Positions 1 to 6,759 of a stretch of 7,953 nucleotides of DNA are shown in pieces. Under the pieces are notes generated by a model. It ran no database searches. It saw nothing but the letters and a program-made list of their open reading frames with translations, and was not told where the DNA came from. A program made the translations under genes and the position numbers. Source of the DNA: Candidatus Saccharimonadota bacterium (GTDB lineage Bacteria; Eremiobacterota; Xenobia; Xenobiales; Xenobiaceae); contig SFMI01000076.1 of the NCBI GenBank assembly GCA_004554425.1, positions 1 through 7,953 of the forward strand, given 5' to 3'. Within the stretch, counting starts at the first letter, position 1, and every line of letters begins with the position of its first letter.

Positions 1-63
1 CAGCATCTGCAGCATCCAAACCACAAACGCAGTGACGGAAAACCGCAAAATATACTGACTCAT
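1..63 (-). CDS. Start of a small membrane protein, possibly phage-holin-like (YvlD/PF04020 type), cut by the left edge
   Basis: Only the first 21 codons are present. They read MSQYILRFSVTAFVVWMLQML from an ATG at 63-61 and stay open to the window edge. A clear Shine-Dalgarno (AGGTAGGA on the minus strand) ends 7 bases before the ATG, and an extended -10 promoter lies about 50 bases upstream, so this is a real gene start. The short basic, hydrophobic opening resembles small four-helix membrane proteins annotated as 'phage holin family protein', which typically begin with a short polar stretch, Arg, and then a helix. That name is an inference from 21 residues; any small inner-membrane protein would fit. 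The gene is divergent from the truncated peptidase on the plus strand. Confidence 0.55.
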   Translation of the reverse strand, partial: MSQYILRFSVTAFVVWMLQML

Positions 64-92
64 TCTTATGTCCTACCTTGTGCTTACTTATG

Positions 93-107
93 CGACAACT
101 GTCGACA
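93..107. promoter_or_regulatory. Overlapping inverted repeats at the predicted transcription start (possible operator)
   Basis: Positions 93-104 read CGACA-AC-TGTCG, a 5-bp inverted repeat with a 2-bp spacer. Positions 100-107 read TGTCGACA, a perfect 8-bp palindrome. Both sit just downstream of the minus-strand -10, where a repressor would block initiation. No known operator consensus is recognised, and short dyads arise by chance, so this is only a candidate. Confidence 0.25.
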
Positions 108-111
108 ATTT

Positions 112-120
112 ATTATACCA
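112..120 (-). promoter_or_regulatory. Extended -10 promoter of the left-edge membrane protein gene
   Basis: On the minus strand the sequence reads TGGTATAAT, a perfect extended -10 (TGnTATAAT). It would start transcription near 105, about 42 bases before the ATG. At 17-bp spacing the -35 hexamer is poor (TATACT at 140-135), which is tolerable for an extended -10 promoter. The predicted start point falls inside a small dyad (93-107). Confidence 0.5.
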
Positions 121-170
121 TATGGTCCGAAAAAAGTATAGACAGGGCAGGGAGAATCTTTCCTCCTCCC

Positions 171-1106
171 ATGCATATTCATCTTTATGATCTTTATACT
201 CCCTTAGTTCCGGCTGTCAGTCGTGACATATCTTACGAAGAAGCTTGCAAAATTGTGCCTAAAGCTTTAGCTCCTTTAGGCGAAAAATATGTCAAATCTT
301 TAACCTATGGCTTAGACTTGAAAAACGGTTGGGTCGATGTTTATCCCCATGCTGACAAAGACAGCGGTGCCAGTTGCGCCAGTATTTACGGCTGCCATCC
401 CTTTGTCAAGTTAAATTACATGAACTCCTTCGACGATATGTCTACCGTAGCTCATGAATTCGGCCACGCTATGCATAGCAACTTAAACTACGCTAATCAA
501 ACTTACAGCACTTCTGGATATGTGCCTTTTGTAGCGGAAGTTGCCTCTACTTGCAATGAGAAATTCCTGTCTGATTATTTAATTGCTAACGCTAAAGACG
601 ATGCCGAAAAACTTTATCTCATTAACGAGATGCTTGATGGCATTCGTTCCACTATCTATCGCCAAGCTTTATTTGCCGATTTTGAGTTGCGCATTCATGA
701 AGCTAGCGAAAAGGGACAGACTCTTACAGCTGATTTCCTGAACCAAACTTACGCTGATTTAGTGCGCGATTATTACGGTCCTGAATTTACTATTGACGCT
801 AATGATGGTATTGAGTGGGCCTATATCCCTCATCTTTATTATAAATTCTATGTATTCTCCTATGCTGCTGGTATGTCCAGCGGTATAGCTATTGCCGAGA
901 AAGTACATGATGAAGGCGCTCCGGCTCGTGATGCTTATTTGAAGATGCTCTCTAGCAGCGTTTCTACACCTCCAGTCGATATTTTGAAAATTGCTGGTGT
1001 AGATTTAACTAAGCCTGACGCCATCAAAGCCGCTACTGATCTTATGGATCAGCTTTTAGATGAAATGGAAGCTATTTTGGTAAAACAAAATAAGTTGAAA
1101 AAGTAA
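171..1106 (+). pseudogene. pepF: 5'-truncated M3 metallopeptidase (PepF / oligoendopeptidase F family)
   Basis: This is the C-terminal half of a cytoplasmic zinc endopeptidase that cleaves short peptides. Counted from ATG 171, the zinc motif HEFGH is at residues 95-99 (nucleotides 453-467), and the third ligand Glu is at residue 123 in the conserved EVAST segment. The conserved HLYYKFY segment begins at His221 (nucleotide 831), and the C-terminal 'DILKIAGVDLTKPDAI' type tail is complete. Full-length family members are about 600 residues; here recognisable homology starts abruptly at MHIHLYDLYTPLVP, so the N-terminal domain and the first part of the M3 domain are missing. The frame stays open upstream to 78 (TTG) and 90 (ATG), but those 31 codons do not look like PepF, and none of the three starts has a good Shine-Dalgarno. 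The catalytic residues survive, but a folded enzyme is unlikely without the missing half. A remnant left by a deletion or rearrangement is my preferred reading; a recently truncated, still expressed protein is the alternative. Confidence 0.75.
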
Positions 1107-1144
1107 TTTTTAGTTGCTTGGTTAAGCAATAGCTATATAAAGCC

Positions 1145-1193
1145 ATAAGGCAGACTTGCTACCAAAAGCAAAGTCTGCCTTATTCATTTTTTT
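1145..1193 (+). terminator. Intrinsic terminator between convergent genes
   Basis: A perfect 13-bp stem (1145-1157 with 1171-1183) encloses a 13-base loop and is followed by seven T at 1187-1193, which suits termination of plus-strand transcripts from the peptidase. On the minus strand the same hairpin is followed only by a weak T-rich stretch (CTTTATATAG), so it may also serve the convergent secreted-protein gene, less efficiently. A smaller hairpin (TTGCTT/AAGCAA, 1114-1129) lies just upstream without a T-run. Confidence 0.85.
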
Positions 1194-1209
1194 GCACTCG
1201 CGGTAAAGG

Positions 1210-2679
1210 CTATTTATGAGCTGCGCCTACTTTGTATTGGTATAACTGGGAATCCAACTCAAAACTATCGCTCTTTGGATTGTATTGCTCGCGGCCTATT
1301 TCACCAAAATTTGGAGCATAGTAAGCACGGAAAGAGCCTTCTTTAAGCTTGTCTTTTTCTGTACCGTAGTAAGTTATTCTCAAACAATTGGCGTAGTCTC
1401 CTACTTCAGTATGGATGTTGTAAAGATTCGACTCTACTTTGTACCATCTGTTATCAAATAAATAAGGCTCGTCGAGATAGGCCAGAGGAGGAATAAGCAA
1501 AACTAGACTGTTTCCTTGAGCAGTTTTATAAAGGCGCATATAAGACTGGCTTTCGGCATCAATAAAATCGACGCCTTGGATGCCATCTTTGTTGGGAGAA
1601 ATTAACTCCGCAGGGTTTTTGGGATCGGAAGCAGCATCGCGACGCAGCCAATTGACTTTTATGTAATCAAAGGGCGGCTGATGCTCGTAATCATAGAATT
1701 TGAAGCAATCAGTAATATTGGCTTTTTTCAGCTCTGTAGGTACGGGGACAGAAAGTGATTTTGAAGCTAAGTTAGGAGCTGGTAAGTAAGCTCCTATTTG
1801 AGGCTCCAGAGGAGTTTTGTCTAAGGATGGGCGGTTGGTAACTTCATAAGATGCCAAAATGTTACGCGGGTAGAAATCTTTAGTTTCGGGATTGTAGCTA
1901 AAGGCTAAAACTTCTCCGAGCTTGGGAGCGTAGAAGCTTACACTTGAGCCTTGGGCAAGCTCTTTGGTCTTTCCATATACACAAACCATTTGACAATTTT
2001 TGAAAACGCCAGCCGGAGTAGTTATGGTGTAAAGGTTGTGGGCCGTTCGGTAAAATAATCCTTTGAACTCGAAGATCTTCCCTGCTTGGGTACTGGGAGG
2101 TACTTCGCAACAGACGATATTGTCTCCGTCGACGAAATGATCATCTGTAAATACGCAGCCGGCTTCTTTTTCAAAACGGGTAAAACCTTCGCCGCTGATT
2201 ACTGGAACTTCATAAGGGTAGGATACTGAATCGCTTTTGGTATGGCGGAAAAATTCGTAATGGCGATAGCAGCGCACGTCTTGTTTGTCTTGATCCAAAC
2301 GATTACTAAAAATGTAACGCCGGAAAGCTAATACGCTGTCTTGGGGATCTTTGCTATTGTAAGTGCTTTGTCCAGGGAAAAGAAAAGTTTTACTGACAAG
2401 ACTGCTATCTTCCATATAGGCGGCGGTATTACACACGGAAGCTGGAGAGTCCGTTTGCTCTTGCACTGCGTGATCGGCTTCTGTGGAAGAAGGGTACTTG
2501 CGGAAACTTTCCGTCTGAGGAATTGCACCAGCAGCTGCCGCTTGAACTTGGGAGAGTGGTGCGCCTGGACCGGAAACTGCCCAAGCTGGAGTCGCAAATG
2601 GCCAGAGCAAGCAAGCTGAAGCTCCTATGGCAACTGTTGTCAAAAGTATGTTATTTGTTGCAGAATATTTTCTATACAT
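1210..2679 (-). CDS. Secreted protein of unknown function with two diverged copies of one module
   Basis: I do not recognise a named family. From ATG 2679 the product is 489 residues. It opens with a classical signal peptide: Arg-Lys at 3-4, a hydrophobic core at 11-29, and a likely cut after Ala-Trp-Ala at 34, so the protein is exported. The ATG is preferred over the GTG at 2718, which would add 13 acidic residues before the signal peptide; neither start has a strong Shine-Dalgarno. The mature part holds an internal duplication: residues ~200-273 and ~403-477 share the order NLY-x-I-x-T, G-x-(F/Y)-x-NC, YG, L-x-x-GS, (F/Y)YAP, GE(V/I), YNP. The stretch before each copy also aligns loosely (C[YF][RK]-x-Y[ED]). 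The 'G-x-F-x-NC ... YYAP-x-x-GE' pattern recalls beta-rich periplasmic or surface domains in which 'agtFkdC' is followed by 'yyApgvG'; that resemblance is inference. The gene is convergent with the truncated peptidase and divergent from nifJ, so it is probably transcribed alone. Confidence 0.85.
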   Translation of the reverse strand: MYRKYSATNNILLTTVAIGASACLLWPFATPAWAVSGPGAPLSQVQAAAAGAIPQTESFRKYPSSTEADHAVQEQTDSPASVCNTAAYMEDSSLVSKTFLFPGQSTYNSKDPQDSVLAFRRYIFSNRLDQDKQDVRCYRHYEFFRHTKSDSVSYPYEVPVISGEGFTRFEKEAGCVFTDDHFVDGDNIVCCEVPPSTQAGKIFEFKGLFYRTAHNLYTITTPAGVFKNCQMVCVYGKTKELAQGSSVSFYAPKLGEVLAFSYNPETKDFYPRNILASYEVTNRPSLDKTPLEPQIGAYLPAPNLASKSLSVPVPTELKKANITDCFKFYDYEHQPPFDYIKVNWLRRDAASDPKNPAELISPNKDGIQGVDFIDAESQSYMRLYKTAQGNSLVLLIPPLAYLDEPYLFDNRWYKVESNLYNIHTEVGDYANCLRITYYGTEKDKLKEGSFRAYYAPNFGEIGREQYNPKSDSFELDSQLYQYKVGAAHK

Positions 2680-3009
2680 AAGTATTTTTGTTTCTCTTTC
2701 TTCACCGGCCGTCGGCACGTTGTATTTTCGTTAAATCCCTTGAGCTCTTGTAAAATTGCACAAATTGAGCCAAAAATCTTTTTCTCTTTTTCTTTTTTTG
2801 TGAGATGAAGTAGCAACGCTTTACAAGTTAATTTCTTACTCATAAAGGAAACTAACCAAGAAAACGTGAACGCACCACACGGTTTGGGACTGCGGCTGGT
2901 TTGTTTTGCTTTGCCAAGTCTTTGTTGCCTGACTTGCGGATGGTTTTCAGCCAGTTAATTAACAGCGGTTCTCAATGTTTTCCGTTCTCGAAAGGAGCCT
3001 CATTACGCA
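2680..3009. other. Divergent intergenic region between the secreted-protein gene and nifJ
   Basis: This region of about 330 bp must carry promoters for both flanking genes, but I find no convincing -35/-10 pair. The best plus-strand candidate is weak: TTGCGG near 2935, then 17 bp, then AATTAA. A 23-base polypyrimidine tract (2777-2799) reads as an A-rich run on the minus strand, upstream of the secreted-protein gene. The region becomes noticeably richer in G and C from about 2865 towards nifJ. I see no riboswitch-like or tRNA-like structure and no ORF with a ribosome binding site. Confidence 0.5.
2991..2997 (+). promoter_or_regulatory. Ribosome binding site of nifJ
   Basis: AAAGGAG lies 12 bases before the ATG at 3010. 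The spacing is slightly long, but the core is identical to the one before the anti-sigma gene, and it fixes the nifJ start. Confidence 0.75.
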
Positions 3010-6000
3010 ATGGGTAATGTGAATGTCGCTAAGGCGATTATGGACGCCAATGAAGCTACCGCCGATGTAGCTTTTAGACTTAGTGAAGTTTGCGCAATCT
3101 ATCCTATTACTCCCTCTTCCCCTATGGGCGAATTCGCCGATCAGTGGAGCGCCGAGGGCCGTAAGAATTTATGGGGAGCTGTTCCTCACATCCAGGAAAT
3201 GGAATCTGAAGGCGGTGCTGCCGGTGCTGTACACGGTGCTTTGCAAAGCGGTGCTTTGACCACCACCTTTACAGCTAGCCAAGGCTTGCTGCTCATGATC
3301 CCCAACATGTACAAAATTGCCGGTGAACTCACCAGCGCTGTTTTCCACATTGCTGCTCGTTCTCTGGCTGCCCAGGGCTTGTCCATCTTCGGCGACCACG
3401 CTGACGTGATGGCTTGTCGCGCTACCGGCTTTGCTATGCTCTTCTCCAACTCGGTGCAAGAAGCTACTGACATGGCCGCTATCGCTCACGCTGCTACTTT
3501 AGAGAGCCGCGTACCTTTCATTCACGCTTTTGACGGTTTCCGTACTTCCCACGAAGTAAACACAATCGAGCGTATTTCTGACGATGTACTCCGTGAACTC
3601 GTTCCCGATTCTTTGGTTCACGCTCATCGTGCTCGCGCTCTCAACCCTAATAAGCCTTTCATTCGCGGTACTGCTCAGAATGCAGACATTTACTTCCAGG
3701 GCCGCGAAGCTGCCAACCCCTACTATTTGAAGACTCCCGGCATCGTCGCCAAATTGATGAAACGTTTTGGTGAGCTCACCGGCCGTCACTACAACCTCTT
3801 TGAGTATCATGGTCATTCCGAAGCCGAAGAAGTCGTCGTCCTTATGGGCTCTGGCGTTTCCGTCGTTCGCGGTACCTTAGACAAGCTGTTGGCCGAAGGC
3901 AAGAAAGTCGGCGTTGTAACCGCCCGCTTGTATCGTCCTTTCGATGCTAAGTCCTTTATTGAAGCCATTCCCGCTACCGTAAAGACCATTGGCGTGTTGG
4001 ATCGCACCAAAGAGCCCGGCAGCGCTGGCGAGCCTCTTTATCAAGATGTCGTTACTGCCGTTATGGAAAATATGGAAGGCGGTAAAGGCAAGTTTGCTGT
4101 ATTGCCTCGCGTTATTGGCGGCCGTTATGGTCTTTCTTCCAAAGACTTCACTCCCGCTATGGTTTTCGGCGTGTACAACGAGTTAGCTAAAGCTGAGCCT
4201 AAGCGCAGCTTCACCGTTGGTATTCACGACGACGTTACCAACTTGAGCATCGACTATGATGCCAACTGGATTAGCGAGCCCGAAGGCACCGTAAGAGCTA
4301 TGTTCTATGGTTTGGGCTCCGATGGTACCGTAGGCGCCAACAAGAACTCCATTAAGATTATCGGTCACGACACCGACAACTATGCTCAGGGCTACTTCGT
4401 CTACGACTCCAAGAAGTCCGGCGGTTTGACCGTATCCCACTTGCGCTTCGGTCCTAAGCCCATCGACGCTCCCTTCCTTATTCAGCGCGCCAGCTTCATT
4501 GGCGTACACCTCTTCGAGTTCTTGGAGAGCTACGATGTTTTGAAGCAAGCTGAAGAAGGCGGCGTATTCCTTCTTAACAGTCCTTTCTCCAAGGACGAAG
4601 TTTGGGATCAGCTTCCTGCCGAAATTCAGGAAACTATTTTAGCCAAACACCTTAAATTCTACGTAATCGACGCTTTAACAGTCGCTCACAACGCTGGCAT
4701 GGGCAACCGCATCAACACCGTTATGCAGACAGCCTTCTTTGCCATTAGTGGTGTGTTGCCTCGCGAAGAAGCTATCGAGCACATTAAAGCCAGCATTAAG
4801 AAGGCCTATAGCAAGAAGGGCCAAGAAGTTGTAGCTAAGAACTGGGCCGCCGTAGACAACAGCTTAGCCGCTTTGCACCAGGTAGAGACCGAAGGACGTA
4901 AAGTTACCGGTCACCACCGCAAACCCTTGGTTTCCGACGAAGCTCCCGAATTCGTCAAGAAGGTCACCGCTGTAATGATGGCTCAGCGTGGCGACGAACT
5001 TCCCGTCAGCGCTATTCCTGATGACGGCACCTGGCCCAGCGGTACCACCCGTTGGGAAAAACGCAATATCGCTTCTGAAGTTCCCAGCTGGGATCCCGCT
5101 AAGTGCATTCAGTGCGGTAAGTGCGTCATGGTTTGCCCTCACGGCGTAATTCGCTCTCGCCTCATCACCAACGAAGACGCTGCTAAGGCTCCCGAGAGCT
5201 TCAAGCTCGCCGAAGCTAAAGGCTTTGTCGGTTACAAAGATTATAAGTTCAGCATGCAGATTTCCGTTGAAGACTGCACCGGCTGCACTTTGTGCGTAGG
5301 CGTATGCCCTGCCAAAGAAAAAGCTCTTACTATGGTTCCTCAGCGTCCTCTCCGCGAAGAAGGTCGCAAAAACTGGAAGTTCTTCCTCGATTTGCCCGAC
5401 TTAGGCGGCGACTTGAAGCGCACCATGGTTAAGAACGTACAGTTGCTTCCTCCTATGTTTGAGTTCTCTGGCGCTTGCGCAGGCTGCGGTGAGACTCCTT
5501 ACGTGAAGATGGTCAGCCAGCTCTTCGGTGACAGAGCTATGATCGCCAACGCTACTGGTTGCTCTTCCATCTATGGCGGCAACTTGCCCACCACTCCTTG
5601 GTGCACCAACAAAGACGGACGCGGCCCCGCTTGGTCCAACTCCCTCTTTGAAGACAACGCTGAATTCGGTTTAGGTATGCGCATTGCCGTAGACCAAAAG
5701 GCCGAATATGCCCGTCAGCTTCTTACCGAAGCTAAGGACAAGATTGATCCCGAAGTCTACGAAGGCTTGATGGCTGTTGAGCCCGCTACCCCCGAGAATA
5801 TCGCCAAGAAACGCGCTTTACTCGACAAGCTGGCTGAAAAAGTTAAGGGCTGTGATTGCACTTGCGCCAGAGAGCTCGAGTCCGTTATGGACGCCTTGAT
5901 TCCTCGTTCAGTATGGATCATCGGTGGTGACGGTTGGGCTTATGACATCGGTTACGGCGGGTTAGATCACGTTTTGGCCCAGGGCAAGAACGTCAACGTA

Positions 6001-6561
6001 CTCGTACTCGACACTGAAGTTTACTCCAACACCGGTGGTCAGGCTTCTAAGGCCACTCCTCTTGGTGCTGTAGCTCGCTTCGCCGCTGCTGGTAAGAGCT
6101 TGCCCAAGAAAGATCTGGGTATGATTGCTATGTCTTATGGCAACATCTACGTAGCTCAGATCTCTGTTGGCGCCAACGACGCTCAGGCTTTGAAAGCTAT
6201 CGAAGAAGCCGAATCTTATGACGGTCCTTCCTTGATTATTGCTTACTCTCATTGTATCAACCACGGTATCAACATGGCCGACGGTTTGAAGCACCAGAAG
6301 AACGCTGTAGAGTGCGGCCAGTGGCCTCTCTATCGCTTCGATCCTCGCTTAAAAGCTCAGGGTAAGCCTTGCTTACAAGTCGACTACAAGGGTCCGAAGA
6401 CTCCCGTTGCCGACTACTTGGCTAGCGAGAACCGCTTCCGCCAGCTTCAGAAGATTAACCCTGAGGCTGCTGCCAAGTTCGCTGAAGAGTCCGAAGCCAT
6501 CGCTAAGGAGCGCTATGAGCGCTACTTATACTTGGCTGCCGCTCCTGAAGACAAGCAGTAA
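3010..6561 (+). CDS. nifJ: Pyruvate:ferredoxin (flavodoxin) oxidoreductase, single-chain
   Basis: This cytoplasmic enzyme oxidises pyruvate with CoA to acetyl-CoA and CO2 and reduces ferredoxin or flavodoxin, the central energy step of many anaerobes. At 1183 residues it is full length. The N-terminal pyruvate/TPP domain carries YPITPSSP (31-38), Glu67 and Arg117. The EKR motif is at 683-685. Two ferredoxin-type [4Fe-4S] motifs follow: CIQCGKCVMVCP (Cys 699, 702, 705, 709) and CTGCTLCVGVCP (Cys 756, 759, 762, 766). The C-terminal TPP domain has the proximal-cluster cysteines 823, 826, 851 and 1082, GDGWA at 973-977 and YSNTGGQ at 1005-1011. From memory, these residues sit at constant offsets from the Desulfovibrio africanus enzyme (Thr31, Arg114; Cys812/815/840/1071), so all three clusters and the active site appear intact. 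Codon use is strongly biased (GCT/GCC, GGC, AAG, TTC, CGC) and unlike the flanking genes, as in highly expressed genes. The gene is monocistronic, with its own ribosome binding site and terminator. Confidence 0.98.
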   Translation: MGNVNVAKAIMDANEATADVAFRLSEVCAIYPITPSSPMGEFADQWSAEGRKNLWGAVPHIQEMESEGGAAGAVHGALQSGALTTTFTASQGLLLMIPNMYKIAGELTSAVFHIAARSLAAQGLSIFGDHADVMACRATGFAMLFSNSVQEATDMAAIAHAATLESRVPFIHAFDGFRTSHEVNTIERISDDVLRELVPDSLVHAHRARALNPNKPFIRGTAQNADIYFQGREAANPYYLKTPGIVAKLMKRFGELTGRHYNLFEYHGHSEAEEVVVLMGSGVSVVRGTLDKLLAEGKKVGVVTARLYRPFDAKSFIEAIPATVKTIGVLDRTKEPGSAGEPLYQDVVTAVMENMEGGKGKFAVLPRVIGGRYGLSSKDFTPAMVFGVYNELAKAEPKRSFTVGIHDDVTNLSIDYDANWISEPEGTVRAMFYGLGSDGTVGANKNSIKIIGHDTDNYAQGYFVYDSKKSGGLTVSHLRFGPKPIDAPFLIQRASFIGVHLFEFLESYDVLKQAEEGGVFLLNSPFSKDEVWDQLPAEIQETILAKHLKFYVIDALTVAHNAGMGNRINTVMQTAFFAISGVLPREEAIEHIKASIKKAYSKKGQEVVAKNWAAVDNSLAALHQVETEGRKVTGHHRKPLVSDEAPEFVKKVTAVMMAQRGDELPVSAIPDDGTWPSGTTRWEKRNIASEVPSWDPAKCIQCGKCVMVCPHGVIRSRLITNEDAAKAPESFKLAEAKGFVGYKDYKFSMQISVEDCTGCTLCVGVCPAKEKALTMVPQRPLREEGRKNWKFFLDLPDLGGDLKRTMVKNVQLLPPMFEFSGACAGCGETPYVKMVSQLFGDRAMIANATGCSSIYGGNLPTTPWCTNKDGRGPAWSNSLFEDNAEFGLGMRIAVDQKAEYARQLLTEAKDKIDPEVYEGLMAVEPATPENIAKKRALLDKLAEKVKGCDCTCARELESVMDALIPRSVWIIGGDGWAYDIGYGGLDHVLAQGKNVNVLVLDTEVYSNTGGQASKATPLGAVARFAAAGKSLPKKDLGMIAMSYGNIYVAQISVGANDAQALKAIEEAESYDGPSLIIAYSHCINHGINMADGLKHQKNAVECGQWPLYRFDPRLKAQGKPCLQVDYKGPKTPVADYLASENRFRQLQKINPEAAAKFAEESEAIAKERYERYLYLAAAPEDKQ

Positions 6562-6642
6562 GTAACGGTGACATTGGCGGCTTTCTTGCTCTCTTTGAAT
6601 AAAGTGACTTGAAGGCCGCTTCTTGGCCAGTTCTTTACAAGA

Positions 6643-6690
6643 GAGGCGCTTTGTTGTGGGTATTGCTCTAAGCAAAGCGCCTCTTTTTTT
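6643..6690 (+). terminator. Intrinsic terminator of nifJ
   Basis: An 11-bp perfect stem, GAGGCGCTTTG (6643-6653) with CAAAGCGCCTC (6673-6683), is followed at once by seven T (6684-6690). A-T pairs from the flanks lengthen the stem further. An upstream imperfect hairpin (6577-6585 with 6611-6619) lacks a T-run and may only protect the 3' end of the mRNA. Confidence 0.9.
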
Positions 6691-6694
6691 ACTT

Positions 6695-6715
6695 CGGCGT
6701 GCGCCGTTTCTTTTT
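6695..6715 (+). terminator. Possible small second terminator behind nifJ
   Basis: CGGC-GTGC-GCCG (6695-6706), a 4-bp GC-only stem with a 4-base loop, is followed by TTTCTTTTT (6707-6715), only 5 bases after the T-run of the main terminator. It could catch read-through before the sigma gene. The stem is short, so this may be chance. Confidence 0.4.
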
Positions 6716-6733
6716 AGATAAAAGCTAAATCTT

Positions 6734-6739
6734 TAGAAT
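6734..6739 (+). promoter_or_regulatory. Candidate -10 for the sigma/anti-sigma operon
   Basis: TAGAAT lies 20 bases before the GTG start. At 17-bp spacing the -35 position is TTTTTA, a weak match within the T-rich tail of the upstream hairpin. The leader would be only about 14 bases, with a poor Shine-Dalgarno. A promoter must lie in this gap because of the terminators behind nifJ, but this choice is tentative. Confidence 0.25.
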
Positions 6740-6759
6740 TTGAGTGAAACAAACTGGAC

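Noticed and set aside
93..104. LexA-type SOS box near the left promoter
   Set aside because: The Gram-positive LexA box has CGAAC/GTTCG arms with a 4-base spacer; here the arms are CGACA/TGTCG with a 2-base spacer.
2598..2650. Possible lipoprotein signal (Cys23 of the secreted protein)
   Set aside because: The residues before the Cys (Ala-Ser-Ala) lack the usual Leu/Val/Ile at -3, while a good signal peptidase I site (Ala-Trp-Ala) follows at residue 34.
2640..2718. GTG at 2718 as start of the secreted-protein gene
   Set aside because: It would place 13 mostly polar and acidic residues before a normal signal peptide and has no ribosome binding site at proper distance (the nearest, AAGGGA, is 17 bases away).
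2640..2843. Minus-strand ORF of 67 codons starting MSKKLTCKALLLHL
   Set aside because: It has no Shine-Dalgarno before its ATG, consists largely of the translated A-rich tract, and overlaps the signal-peptide coding region of the secreted-protein gene in another frame.
2800..3009. Riboswitch or T-box leader before nifJ
   Set aside because: I found no long conserved-looking stems, no T-box sequence and no terminator hairpin before the nifJ ribosome binding site.
3169..4548. Several minus-strand ORFs of about 65-120 codons opposite nifJ
   Set aside because: They are antisense shadows produced by the strong codon bias of nifJ, without ribosome binding sites or recognisable protein features.
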